A stretch of DNA of 64,000 bases from Cylicocyclus nassatus (GCA_958299035.1 CATQJL010000001.1:22427433-22491432); one strand, 5' to 3'; positions 34,919 to 46,744 are shown, counted from the first letter of the stretch. The notes: generated by a model from the letters alone, not told the origin. A program made the numbers and translations.

Positions 34919-37430
34919 TTTCAGCGTTTTGCTGCCTATAATGGAAAACCCGATGTATTTTTTTGAAATTAATCAAAATGTCGTCGTAGTAACTGTTCTT
35001 GCGGTGCCACATTTCCGTAACATCCAGACAACCAACTTTCAAAATAAATGTTCTGCATGCCACATTTTTATAACATTCAGTCTACCGATCAGCAACAGAA
35101 TTGTACGAGTGTGTTTTGTTATGAATCCTAAAAAGAGATGATTCGAGGCGAGATAAACAGATCATTATAATGAAAAAGCCTTCCACAGTAAGCAGAAACA
35201 ATTCCTAACTGTAACTTCCCTGTATGGACAGGCGAAGTCTATTTCTGTGAGACTATGGTCTTCATTGTGTATAACTTTGGCACCTTTTCCAATATCACTT
35301 AAGTAATTTGAAACGTTGCATCGATAAGCGTTTGCAAGAAGCAGGTTGACAACGGACTGATCAAATCTGAACTTTAAAAATTAATGCCAATTTTTCTATC
35401 AAAATTATAAAGAATTCACCTGTGGCAGTTAGCGTACTGATTGTAAGGATCGCGAATATAGTCGCATGAAACTTTTGCACCAGAAGGGGCCATGCAGTTT
35501 TGCTCAAAGCTGCAGAGAACATACCTGAAAATCGTCTGCTGACGAACATAAAATCAGGCTGTGACCAAATCCTACCACTTCAAAATTTCGATGGCGTCTG
35601 CTGTTCTAATGAAAAACATAAAACCAGCGAGTGCGTGGAGACAGGATTTCTTTTTTATCTCTCTCATGTTTGTGGGGATGAATGTGTAGGTCTCTAAATG
35701 TAGAGAACGCCAAAAAATCAAGAACATTTGCATTTACCACTTTTTTTCTTGAAAATCAAGGATTTGTAAACATTGCAACTCTAATTCTCTTCCTCATGAT
35801 ATTTGTCGATGTGTTCGTAATGAGCTTTCTAATCAGCTTAACGGTGCTACTGGTATGAAACTTGAACTTTCTTCAGAAATACCCGAAATATGGCTCATCA
35901 GTTGAAAACAAAACGTTGATATTCATTCAGTTTGAACTTCTAGTAGCTGGAATTGATGAGTGATAGAGCCTAGAGCACGAGTAAACTCAAAGTTCAGATC
36001 CTTCATTTTGGTCAGCTGAGTACTTGCGATAGGACAACGATAACCTGCTCTGAATTCGCTAAGAACGAAGAGAATACGATTTTAATTTGATGCAAGTAGA
36101 ACCTGTAGAACAACCTAATAAAATATCTGTATGCTTATATTAGCATTCAATTTGAAGTATGCAGTTTATTTTTGGGTTCGGTACATATATAGTAAAAGGT
36201 TTGTATTTATTCCTTTACATTTCTGCAATCTCTAAGATCGTAAAGAGTTATCCATGCAGGTGTATCAAGCGTAACTAGGAACATTTTAACCCAAAATGCA
36301 TATCATTATCTTTTTCTACGCGCCATCGTAATTTTGAATCAAACTAGTTTTAGGATGTTAACACATTGCCCAAATACAGCGAATTTTTGTACCGCGTTTA
36401 AGACATGCGTGTCTAATCCAGACTCGTTACCGCATTTGGCGGATTGCATGCTAATAGGGACCCACCGCTCCAAAGATGGGTTTCCGAGGCGAGCAAAATC
36501 TGCAAAAGGATTCAAGTAGTCTGTATACGGCAATGTGGTCAAGTGCCCCGGACTACCAAATCTATCTTTGAAAACATAGCACAAATGATCTTGTTTTCAG
36601 TGTCATTCAATGTTTGCAGACTAATGTATTGAGTTGTCCCAAAAGTAAACTGTTTTTTCAAATAAGTCAGGCTACTTTTTGTTTTCTTACCAGACTTGAG
36701 GTATCATTCGTTAGATCGAAGCAACGACCCCCAAAGATCCACCTAAGTCGAGATTCAGGTAAAATTCAGAGCCAAATTGGAAAAAATTTTAACACCTGAG
36801 AAGTGAATTTTTGCTAATATAATAAATCCTACGGGACTTCAATTTGGCCACTAAACTGTAAACACATAGTGCTACTCACATACGATTTTACAGGATTTTT
36901 TTCGCGCATAGAAAATGAGAAAGATAGGACAAAATGGCAAACTTCGTTTCCAACCCATCCCACACAGTCTCGCTGATTATTCGTCAAAGAATCGCCGCGC
37001 TTCGGTGCATTCTGCCGGAGCGCTGCAGTGCGCCGGAGTGCAGCGGAGTGCTCCGGAATCGACGACGCATCGCCATATGCTTCAATTCTGAATTCAAGAA
37101 CACTAGTCGACCCAGTTGGCAAGAAGTATCTTCTGATTAGGGAAGGGCTGCAGCTGTTGGGCTACGAAGTATATGTAGACAGTCAGTTTTCACCGATTCA
37201 GATTTTTGCTTACGACTAGATGAGTTACTCAGTCTGCTGATAACAACATTTACATTGTTTTATTATTGATGCATTGTATATGTACTGTAGGAGAACAGTC
37301 AAAAGTGCTTTGCTCGCATTTGTCCTAAATTTGCTCAGGGTGTTATCTGAGATTTTGATTGCGATAATTACACTCATTTCCTGCCTGTAACACAGTGCTC
37401 AAAGCAATCGATTATGTAAGATCAATACAG
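34919..37430. other. Intergenic with orphan mariner-like ends
   Basis: A right end (GAACAACCTAATA) sits at about 36106-36119 and a left end (TTGAGTTGTCCCAAAAGTAA) at about 36629-36650; no partner for either was found. A GC-rich patch near 37010-37060 repeats GCCGGAG(C/T)G. No supported gene. Confidence 0.45.
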
Positions 37431-37432
37431 TT

Positions 37433-37771
37433 GTGTTCGAAACGTTGCTTATGGTTGCTGTTGTGTTCTTTGTGCTATGTTCAAAGGCACAGCCGAGACC
37501 TTCTTTATCCTATTCTAACTCCCATTCCCATAGACAACATTTGTGGCCGAAGGACACTTATTTTTCGAGATTCCACAGATTCAACTGGGGTGATTTGTTA
37601 AATTGGTGGATACCTTGCGCCGCCACGGCGATAACATTCCCCACTGCTACTCATCTGTTGTTACTCTTGCTCAATTATATTCTACTGGATACTTTACTCA
37701 CTGTCATTAAAGGCACAGTATATTCTTCGGGCCCTTATGTAAAACTTACTTTCAACTGCCTTTGTGTTTAG
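37433..37771 (+). CDS. Weak candidate for a short secreted peptide
   Basis: The frame is open from 37433 to a TAG at 37771. The first ATG in frame is at 37451 (MVAVVFFVLCSKA), giving a signal-peptide-like start with a predicted cut before QPRPSLSYSN. The second half is another hydrophobic run, more like intron or chance translation. No family recognised. It may simply be an open frame. Confidence 0.2.
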   Translation: MFETLLMVAVVFFVLCSKAQPRPSLSYSNSHSHRQHLWPKDTYFSRFHRFNWGDLLNWWIPCAATAITFPTATHLLLLLLNYILLDTLLTVIKGTVYSSGPYVKLTFNCLCV

Positions 37772-38120
37772 CTGTTCTATTATTGCGGTCGTTGTTTGGT
37801 GTTCGTTTCTTTTCTCTGTTTTATGCAGACTCTGCACATACTGTAAGAAATAAGTAGACTAGTAAAAATGAATTTTTCTTTCTGTTTTGTTTTGTTTTGG
37901 AGTAAAATCCCAACCTATACTCATGCTTTGGATTTTCTTACTCGGAATGATGAAAAGAACAATCAAAATCGGCGGTAACAACAAACAAGACGGGTAAATG
38001 TCAGAGTTCGCGTCAAACTTTAGATAGGCTTTGACATGCGTTTTGACTTTGTGAAAATGAAGCAATAGTTTTCATAACCTTTTCTTCTGTTTTCCTGCTT
38101 ACCGATTGCCCTTCCACACC
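37772..38120. other. Intergenic, no feature recognised
   Basis: No feature seen up to the solo LTR. Confidence 0.45.
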
Positions 38121-38189
38121 ATGAGTGTCGCGGCTGGGGATACAAGTTACATCTCGGAAAGGAGGCCGGGAGCGCTGGTTGTCGCATTA

Positions 38190-39189
38190 GGCTGAGTTCA
38201 TACTGATTCTCATGTTCTGGACCTGTTCGCGCACATTTTTCGCACTGTGCTGAAATTGTGCGGGAACAATTCCAGACTATGCTGCATGCGCTGCAGCCGC
38301 CCCCTTTCTCTCACGTTGGCCTTATTCCTCCACCGCGCCTCCCTTTTTGATCAGCAGAACTTCGAACTCGAAACGGGGTTGAAGAATGAGCGCTTTTTTG
38401 CTTCATGTACCCGGAAAGATGGGCCTTCGTGCGCTCGTTCATTCTCTCATCGCTATTTTTGTTCAAACCCACTTCATATGTTCCAACAAGACGCTGCGTA
38501 GTCTCGCATCTGTATTGAAATTGACATAGACAGGTCTCTACAACACATGAAGTAGGCCTGAACAAAAATGGCAGAGAAGATATATGCACAGAAGTTCATC
38601 TTCCTGGATACATGAAGCAGAACAGCGTTCAATCCTTAACCCTGCTTCAAGTTCACAGCTTTTCTCATCACAGGGAGAAGCGGGGTAGAAGAAAGAACGG
38701 AGAAGCAACGATATGGAAAAACGAAAGGGGCTGAGAACGCCCAAAATCATCAAAAACAAGAGACAAGTCCCAATTCATGCAGTTTCAAAATTGCTTCTGC
38801 TCCCTAATTCGTGACAGATGGTTATGGAAACTACGATTTCTGGAACAAACGGATTAGGTCTGAGTAAAAATAAAGCGAAGAGAAAAGCGACGAGCACAAG
38901 AACACACGTTTTGTCGCATATGCAGAGCAGAAAAGCGTTCATTCTTCAACCCCCTTCCGAGTTCGAAGTCTTGCTGGTCGAAAAGGGAAGCGCGGTGGAG
39001 GAATAAGGCCAAAATGAGAGAAATCTGAAAGAAAAACCGTTAAAAACGGTCAAAATTTTCTAACTTCCGCCGTTCAAAACGGTGCGGGGCGGTTGCAGCG
39101 CATGCAGCACAGTTCTGGAATTGTTCCAGCACAGTGCGAGAACTGTGCGAGAACAGGTTCCAGACACGAGAATCAGTATGAACCCAGCC
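38190..39189. mobile_element. PIF/Harbinger-like MITE, copy 2 (1000 bp), inside the solo LTR
   Basis: Flanked by TTA at 38187-38189 and 39190-39192. Ends GGCTGAGTTCATACTGATTC and, reversed, GGCTGGGTTCATACTGATTC. The interior aligns with copy 1 (13850-15471) without copy 1's nested insertion. No transposase. Confidence 0.8.
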
Positions 39190-39254
39190 TTATCAAGCGC
39201 GATACGCATTCGCGCTCGGACGTCTCCTGCTGGGCGCGTTGCCAAGTCACAGGG

Positions 39255-39263
39255 TATATAAGG
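39255..39263 (+). promoter_or_regulatory. TATA box of the solo LTR
   Basis: TATATAAGG about 570 bp before the 3' end of the LTR; consistent with an LTR U3/R promoter on the plus strand. Confidence 0.4.
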
Positions 39264-39833
39264 GCGCGCAGGCTGCCTACGCCTCTTCGAGTTCGCGTGT
39301 GTTATCGATTTTTTATGAAATCATTCGTGCTGGCAGCGCCTCCAGCAGCTCCCGCTAATGATCATCGGTTTCGAGCGGTTGAGCCTTTGTCATCTCCTTG
39401 GTTTTGGAGACGCGCGGCTAAACATCATGGTTTGTCTGGCGTAAACAGGATACTAGCGGGAGTGGAAAGGGGTCGCGCCGTCCCGTAAGGACTTGGGACT
39501 TGCGGCCGATCCGGTGAAGAACACGGAACACTTGTTGATGACGATCATTTTGGGGCATCGGTAGCACGGGACGAGGCGGCTTGTCCCGTGCCTTCTTTTC
39601 GTTTTCCAGCAGTAGTATTTGGTAATTTTATGTGTTTGTTTTGTGTTTATTTTTTAGTAAATGTGATCTAATCTAGTCGTGTGTTGTGATTATCGTTCGT
39701 CGTACGGGTATCTGGATGAAGGCGTCGAGTACGTACACTGGCGCGGACAAGCAAGATTCTGGAGTTAGAGTTGTTGTGTTAGGCGGACGAGCACCAGGGC
39801 GAGGTGCTGAGCACACCAAGCCGCAACAGTGAG

Positions 39834-40270
39834 AGATTACCATGAACAAGAAAAGCTTTTGCATGTATTCTGTGAACTTTGTGGTGGCGATTGAAGGTAA
39901 ACTTTACGATTTGAACGCCAGAAGAAAGAAATCAAAAAACTCATTGCATCGTTTTTACTTTCACCACCCGTTATCAACAGATCCTTTTTGTTCGTTACTT
40001 TATCGACCCCGTTTTCAACAGTTCCTTTTTGTTCCTTACTTTTTTTACGTATCCTTTTTTAGACTCATTTAAAGCAACCGTGACTTTGTGGAAGCAGAGA
40101 GCTTCAACAACTTTCACTTTTCATGCTCTGCCTCTAGACAATGAGGCATGCATTTGAGTGTCTAATCTGTCGAAAAATGGCTTCGAAGAATATGTTTCTC
40201 AAGTCGGTTGTTCGAAACAAAGAAGCTTCAAGAATTTCTAAATTTCTAACAAGTTCCAAAACTCGCTTAC
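39834..40270. other. Between solo LTR and DUF1647-like copy 2
   Basis: The next 3' exon of the minus-strand gene should lie here or further left, but none could be found with matching phase. Confidence 0.4.
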
Positions 40271-42405
40271 CAGGGTGGGTAGTGACATAGGTACTGCGAT
40301 TGACATGCAAATGGAACATTACAGCGCTGGAATTAGAAATCTCTTGTGTTTTGAAAGTGCAGCTCTCACAGCCAAAAATGCATGCGAGAATCAATTTTTA
40401 TGAATATACCAAGTTTAACTTTGCATATTGAAAACAAATGCATTATGTAAAAAGCAAGTAGACAGTTTATACAATGTATTTACTGCAAGAAATCTAGGAT
40501 ACCAATCAACATACCTGGGTAACTCAACGCCGTTTTTTCTGCTATTAGCATAAGCATTGTACACTAATGATCGAACGTCTTTCATCCAACGTATGGAGGT
40601 ATCCATGTACCAAACGGCACCAAACTCCTTCGCTGTCGTCTTAAGGTAACTGAGTGAGCACGAAATTTTTAGCGTCAGTGCGTGAGGAAGAGGATCCAGA
40701 AAACTGACAGCTATAAGAATGGCTTTCCATCTACATTCTGGTAAATTCCTCAAATTTGCCCGAAATCTATCGAACGGAAACGTACGCATTTCTACGAGGC
40801 ATTTACTCTGCAATACAGTAAATTGCAGTGCGGGGAAGCGCAAAGAATAATCTCCCACCTCGATATCTTTTCGTGATTCCGGTTTGAGGCCTAAATCGTA
40901 TATAAAAATTTTTTGATGTGGAAATACTGCACGAAAATTGGCTAGCTGCAATATGCATTTGCGCTCAATGAGAATGTAAGAAAATAAACGATATGTACTC
41001 AGAGCAATGTTACCATTGTTAATCCTTCCTTATAGTGGCTTTCCGACAAAGCTGAGATGAATGCTGGTTGTGGCATTACTTGTGAGCCCAAATCAATAAG
41101 ATTTGTGGGTGACAGCAAGCCTTAAACGGGACACATCAAAGTATTCATCTGGGTTGAGCACAAAGTGTGGCACACAACAGTTGGATGCGACCTCTCTCCC
41201 ATCCTCTCCCCCGCCACCCCTATCACTACCATTTGCCTACGTAGGCAAAACATTGGGCTTTAACAAGCGTATAGTACCAAATTCGTAATCAGCATGTCAA
41301 ATAACCCCCGTGAACCAAATTTTAGCGAATTCTGAAGGTTTCCAATATTGGCCACCCAAGTGAAATTGTCATTTTCGAACATGATTGATTTTATTTTAGA
41401 AAGTGAACTAGCTGCCTGTTCTTGCCTTCGTACAAGGCACTATTCCTTTTTTGTCCACATGAAAATCAAACTCCACATGAGATCTAAACTGTGGAATTAG
41501 GGGCCAGCCAATATCTTTTGCCCCATCTTAGCTTTCAGTAGTTCTGCTTCCAGCAACTACTACAGAGGAAGAAAGTGAAGCCTAACCTCGGTTTTATAAC
41601 AGTAATTTGAGCCTGATAGGTCTTTTTTAGTCTTGGACATCAAAAGCAAAATGGGACAAATGAGATTTTGGTTTGCTCATAATTCCATAATTTCGCGATT
41701 ATTTGAAATGGTAATTCCCAATAAGCAGAAAAGAACTTGACCTTTTACTTTGCACCTTGTACTATGTGAGAAAGTAGCAAGCTCACCTTTGAAACATAAT
41801 TAACCTTTAATTCAACGGGCTTGGCGCTGGAAGGCAGGGCTTTATGACCTAATTAAGCCCGTTCGCTCCCGCAACGCAGTCTGCGTCTCTGCCGGCTTTT
41901 TTAGGCTTACACGATTGTAGTTTAATACGATAATGAGCATTTCTGCATAAGGGCTTGTCTCAACGAATATTATGTTATCGTTAACATCAATAACACCTCG
42001 ATAATTACCTCAGCTCCCCCCCTCTTCCCCGACCTCTCAATATAATTCCCGGATGTGGCATTCCACACCCCACGCTTGATTCTGGATTTCACGCAGAAGA
42101 TTTCTCTTACGCACCTAGTCCGTCAAGATCAGAAGCAAAATTGCAATCAAATCGTTTTCCTTCGACGCTTTTATCGTGCGGGATATGGTAACAAAAATCA
42201 TATGTTTGACCCTTGTAAATGCATATGCATTTCTTGCTAACGCTCTTGTCATCTGACATAATCTAAAACAAGTTTTATTTGTGCATCGTATAAAAATACA
42301 AATACTCACGTTTTCTATTAAGGTCAATTTCGAGTCTGCTAGGTAAAGGAAAACAATTGCCAAGCTCGATATGCTCAATATAGTCAACCATTTATATCGA
42401 ATCAT
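40271..42405 (-). CDS. DUF1647-like nematode protein, paralogue 2 (3' exons not found)
   Basis: Exons on the minus strand: 42405-42310, 42262-42115, 41120-41014, 40945-40859, 40807-40705, 40632-40515 and 40362-40271, all joined in consistent phase by GT-AG introns. The ATG is directly preceded by GCATTTAG, a plausible trans-splice acceptor. The product has a signal anchor (residues about 7-23), a Cys block (CICIYKGQTYDFCY), LSPTNLIDLGSQVMPQPAF, IFIYDLGLKPES, CRWKAILIAV, GAVWYMDTSIRWMKD and RSTYVTTHPG. Exon lengths (96,148,107,87,103,118,92) match paralogue 1 (87,148,107,87,103,118,98). Probably a Golgi or ER-lumen enzyme of glycosyltransferase type; substrate unknown. Intron 2 is 994 bp here against 45 bp in paralogue 1. 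No stop codon was reached: the gene may continue left past the solo LTR or be truncated. Confidence 0.75.
41811..41855. repeat. Single-arm relic of the 11684 fold-back family
   Basis: TTCAACGGGCTTGGCGCTGG followed by AAGGCAGGGCTTTATGACCT matches one arm of the element at 11684-11836. It lies in the expanded intron 2 of the DUF1647-like gene. Confidence 0.5.
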
Positions 42406-42659
42406 CTAAATGCTTCGATCAATCTGCCATTAGATGCGGTAAAAAATATACAACCTACAATTCGGGTTGACTGCAGATTGCCATAAGTATATGTATCCGT
42501 ATACTTGTAGCGTTGTTGCATAAGTCCCCATATGTTCTTACACAGAGATGGACATATTTACTGAAGAAAACAGTGTCCAAAATGTAGAAGGGGAATCATT
42601 GATGTAAGCGCACATTGTTTTTTTTCTGCCAAAAAACTCTATAGTAGGTACTGGTCTAA

Positions 42660-44002
42660 GGGACGTTAACATAGCTCAACAATAATATCAGTGCTGAACT
42701 TGCGCGCCTGAAAGATTTGTATTGCAACATAATTAACGTGTGAATCCGATGGAGCCAAGTCTGGGTTGTATGGCGAGTGGAATAGAGGAATAGAATCCGA
42801 TGGAGTTGATTCCGGGCTTTGTGGCTAGTGAGGTAGAAGCTGCCATCCCAAATTCCTATTTTTTCTGCACAGTGTTTGCGATGTGGCGAGCGTTCGTGCA
42901 GGATATTTATAGCCCTCGGATTCTCACTCAAAGCCCTGATTCACCCTTTCGAGCTCTTCAGCGCACATGTCTGCTGTAACTGACTGACTAGGTGGCAGCA
43001 CCTCAAAATACATCAGAAATTTGATATTATACCAGGCGCACAGCATGGCTTTTTTGCCATGTGCGTCTGGTTTAAGGGTAGGTTTCAAATGTCGCTGGTT
43101 GTCAAAATAAACCCATTTGTCATCTGAAATCAAGATGGTGTCATAAAATTAGGTCATCTTCGACATATTCAGCAGAATTCGGCACACCGCCATCCTCTTC
43201 TCATTATTTCCACCAATAAGCTCGTGCGATACCCATTTCCTGCATCTACTGCTTTTTCCTGTCGCCTGTAAATGTTTCTCCACTCTTCCATGGGTGCAGC
43301 CGAATCTTTCAACAAGTTCTCTGGTCGTATGACTTGGATCCGCTTCCAGCGCTTTCTTCAAAACGTTTTTGTTCAGCGTCTAAGGGTGCCCTCTATGTGC
43401 GTCGTCGTCATAGACTCATCACCACTTCGGAAGCGCTTAAAGGCAGTGTCCGGCAAAAAGTCGATTTCAAGATCTTATTCGCTATGCTGAATCCGAAATC
43501 CACCCTGAAAGGTGCGAAACCGGCGAAAAAAACTTCTAACGCAGGAGGGAAATCAGCAGGTGGGCAGGGTCTTCCCCACTGTGAATTCACGCTCCCACTT
43601 CCGGAGCAATCTTTTCAATTTTGATTTTAAGTCACGAATTTGCACTTGGCCGGTCGCGATGTCAGGGCGGCTAGCGGAATCGAGATCGTTCTGAAGCTTG
43701 AGAGCGTAAACCCACCCGTGAAAAAGACCCTGCTTCCTGTTGACTCCCTTCCTGCGTAAGAGCTTTTTTTGTCGTTTTCGCCCTCCAGTGTAGATTTTCG
43801 ATTTCAGCATAGCGAATATACCCGGGTGAGCATAAAATCTTAAAGTCGTTTTTTTGGCCAGGCAATGGCCTTTAAACCAGTTCTGCACCTCTCTTACTAC
43901 ACCTTCACCAAAAGCTTGAACCAAAGTCCGAGTTGTAATCGTAGAGCATTCAGCAGCGCAGTCCAAATTTTTGATCGCGCATGTTTCAAGACTTCTAAAC
44001 AC
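42660..44002 (-). pseudogene. Degenerate mariner transposase, split by a MITE
   Basis: Minus-strand fragments in order: AFGEGVVREVQNWFK (43.87-44.0 kb), FKRFRSG (about 43.41-43.44 kb), DPSHTTRELVERFG and KWVSHELIGG (43149-43361), DDKWVYFDNQRH, GKKAMLCAWYN and FEVLPPSQSVTAD (42924-43133), ILHERSPH and, in another frame, YNPDLAPSD (about 42.70-42.90 kb). These follow the mariner order: paired HTH, then catalytic region with D,D34D and YSPDLAPSD. The second catalytic Asp (normally in HDNA) reads Glu. There are several frameshifts and a 431-bp insertion, so the gene is dead. Element termini were not located. Confidence 0.85.
43441..43871. mobile_element. Fold-back MITE inserted in the mariner transposase, TTAA duplication
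   Basis: TTAA at 43437-43440 and 43872-43875 brackets the element. Ends are AGGCAGTGTCCGGCAAAAAG and, reversed, AGGCCATTGCCTGGCCAAAA; the arms continue as ATTCGCTATGCTGAA and complements. It splits the mariner codons for WFK and repeats FK on the other side, as expected of a target duplication. Confidence 0.85.
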
Positions 44003-44793
44003 TGGTAGCGTTATGAATCCATACAGTTCTTAAAACCAAACTGCACACTTTAATCTGCTCTTTTGAAAGATATCATAATGGTTTTGAATGTCAGCGGTAA
44101 AACAAGTTATGAGCTTTCAAACTTAACCAAAATTATTTCTTAGCTAACCTAAATACAAAAAACTCTAGGTACTCAAAAATTAAAACTCCATTTATATTCT
44201 TTTTGTAGAATCCTAGGGTCCTCAGATTTGCTCAAGTATGTACTCCAAATCAGACGTTCAAAAGTATAGTTTGTCAATTTTCATGGGTAGATTATGAGAG
44301 ACAAAATTGGGTCAAAAGTGCGAATATGTTGCGGCAGCCATGTACCTGAAAATTTTTTTTACAAAGCTTTGTAAAAATTTTTACAAAGCCTTGTAAAAAA
44401 TTTGCTCGCTCACACACTTTTATAACACATTTAATGACTTTCAAGATTTTCGCGACCCAGGGTTCTCAAGGTAGGGGGGGGGGGAAGGCTTCCTCGCTTC
44501 TTTTGTGTTCACCCTGCTGCGATACTGTAAGAAAGATCACGAAGACGACATTGTTTTCCGAACCCTATAATCATCAGTTCACATGTATGGGTCTGCAGAC
44601 TTAGCATATCAAGGGTATAGAGGAGGAAAAGCAAAACAACCATAAACGCAAACAAAAATTCATTTAAAAAAAGCTTGTATATGCTGTCATTGCTATCTTG
44701 TGCCCTCTCATTTTTCCACCAGCGAGGCAACTCTGCTTTTGAACAAGGAATTACTACGCTGCGCTCATTGAAGCAATTTGATTACAGCTTTTG
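44003..44793. other. Intergenic, no feature recognised
   Basis: A short palindrome around ACAAAGCTTTGTAAAAATTT (44371-44400) and a G-run at 44467-44478. An open plus-strand frame runs up to the element at 44802 but matches nothing known. Confidence 0.4.
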
Positions 44794-44801
44794 TGCAGCT
44801 G

Positions 44802-45575
44802 TTCAGACAATTATGGCGAGCACCCGCCGACCACAAACGGGCGACGCCACGCCCATCCCGAGGGCGCGCCGATAAGTGCCCGATAAACGCCCGACAGTGC
44901 CCGCGGGTGACCCGATGAGCGCCCGAATAATACCATCGGGTGGCCCGACAAGAGCCCGACAAATGCGCGATCCGCACCCGCGGGTGGCCCGATAGACACC
45001 CGGTACTCGAATTACGAAAAATTTTGAGAATCCGTTTTCACTTCCGGTCTAGCACAAAGGCCGCAACCTACATAAAAATAAAGGGTTCGCACCCCTCCCC
45101 ATCAACACTCCAACCCTATGACCCAATCGAGAGCTCTACTTGTGTCATCCAAGAGACTTTCAACGACCAGAACTTGGCTTGTCCCTGTGACCAAATCTGG
45201 AGGGTAGTTCTATCACCGCGCCGTATCTCACGCAAGTAACGTTTTCTCTTACAGCGTGTAAGAATTGCGGCATCCAGCAAGGCCCGGGGCTCGCCAGAGT
45301 CGTTATGTGGTGCCGTGGCCTAGAGGGCCGGGGGTTGCCCGAAAACTACAATATGCAGGGAGTCCTGTAAGGGCCGAGGCTCGCCCGTGTGGTTTTCCTT
45401 GGGCCGCGGGTGTTCCTATGAAAAATTTGAGGCCCGCGGCGTAATGATAACATTGGGCTGCGCGTCGCCAAGCAAATAAATCTAGAGCCGCGGATGGTCA
45501 GTGCAAGAATTTGACGCCCGCGCACCGCCGAAGGACACCGTTAGGGGCCGCGGGTGCTCGCAATAATTGTCTGAA
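44802..45575. mobile_element. GC-rich TIR element with 7-8 bp target duplication
   Basis: TTCAGACAATTATGGCGAGC followed by ACCCGC is mirrored by GCGGGTGCTCGCAATAATTG followed by TCTGAA. TGCAGCT repeats at 44794-44800 and 45576-45582; an eighth base differs (G/A). The size points to hAT-like or Mutator-like integration. The interior is filled with degenerate GGGCCGCGGGTG motifs in inverted orientation between the halves. Related termini: 13920-14535. Confidence 0.7.
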
Positions 45576-45583
45576 TGCAGCTA

Positions 45584-46196
45584 TTCTGGCAAAAGAAGAG
45601 TGCGAGTTGGAAGTCTGACTGCGTGAAGGACGTCGCAAGGCGGCTGAAGCAAAGCACATTATACACGTTCGTAAACCCGTGATAAAGACAGTGGCGGCGG
45701 TTGTGCGTCACCCGTTTCTAGCTTCGTTTCTACTCGAAGGATGCGTATAATAGCTGCAAGATAGCCGAAGTGACTGAGCTGAGCAGAAATGAAGTGTTAC
45801 TGCTTTGCTTGAGCGTTATATGCTCTTGTAAATTTTGTGCGCGTGACCGCACTCAAGCTCATCGATTTTATAAATGTGCATTGTGCTCGCAGATATTGGC
45901 AAATCACAATTTAAGATGATACGTAGAAAGGAAAAATTGATGCAGATGCATATAGACAATAATGGAATGTTTAATGAGTACAAGAAAAATCTGTGAAACA
46001 TAGAAAAAAGTTGTCATTATTTTATTCTTCGAAGGAGTGCAAGTAAAATGTAGCTATTATTTGATTGGCTGAATAGACATCAACTTCGATGTTACTACAT
46101 GTTTCTGAATACATAAAAAACAAGCAGCAGCAAAAAGACAAGTAGTTTACTTGACTGAAAGATGAAGATAAAAATTTTGATACCATTTGACCTTAC
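45584..46196. other. Intergenic, no feature recognised
   Basis: No supported exon or repeat. Confidence 0.4.
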
Positions 46197-46360
46197 TACA
46201 AGGAGAGGGCTTGCTTGGCACAGAGAGGATCCTACTTTGGTCCGACTTATTCATAGTGATGCCTTGTAAGCATTCGTCTGCGTTCACTGATAATGCAAAG
46301 TAATTTGCAAGCAACAAAAAAGTGAGTAAGTACTCAATTTGTGACAATTCGACAGCTTTG
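46197..46360 (-). CDS. Unrecognised exon, hydrophobic segment plus Cys
   Basis: A minus-strand stretch between an acceptor (TTGTCTCAG) and a donor (GTAAGG) encodes 54 residues: KAVELSQIEYLLTFLLLANY, then FALSVNADECLQG and SKPSPC. It has no ATG at its start, so it would be an internal exon. I recognise no family and cannot link it to neighbours. Confidence 0.3.
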
Positions 46361-46744
46361 CTGAGACAATCAGAAAATGTTGTAGGTAGAAAGATTTAGC
46401 TTTTTTTGATTTTGAGGAATGCTGTTCCCTCAAATGTGAAAGTACAATCATTTGCAGATGCGCTGCATATTATGCAACATAGTCATCTTCTCATTTGAAG
46501 TATCAAAGCAAATTCAATTACTTACCTGGCGACGCGTAAGCTTTGCGGCATGAACAAGATGTCTTTGCCCCAATCTAGATCGGTTTCAATAGATCATCCA
46601 GATAACTTTACAAAAACTGAAAATAATTGTATTCATGCGCATAAACATCGGTGATTTCAAATCTTCACAAGGTTAGTCCTTTTGTAAACTTTAGAAAGGA
46701 AAGGATGCAGATAACACCTAAAACTAAATCAGAAGTTTCAAAAA
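46361..46744. other. Intergenic, no feature recognised
   Basis: No feature seen. Confidence 0.45.

Larger units (their letters stand above)
38126..39828. mobile_element. Solo LTR (about 700 bp without its MITE insertion)
   Basis: The segment begins TGTCGCGGCTGGG and ends CCAAGCCGCAACA, i.e. TG...CA with inverted ends. It is flanked by ATGAG (38121-38125) and GTGAG (39829-39833), a 4-of-5 match to a 5-bp duplication. A TATATAAGG box lies at 39255-39263. A 1-kb MITE is inserted at 38190-39189; removing it leaves about 700 bp. No gag/pol sequence is adjacent, so this is a solo LTR, Gypsy or BEL/Pao type by duplication length. GC-rich compared with its flanks. Confidence 0.6.

Noticed and set aside
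39093..39488. 131-codon plus-strand frame
   Set aside because: It crosses the junction between the MITE end and the solo LTR sequence, so it cannot be an ancestral gene.
43553..44002. A single 149-codon minus-strand protein
   Set aside because: Only its first third is mariner transposase; the rest is read-through into the inserted MITE.
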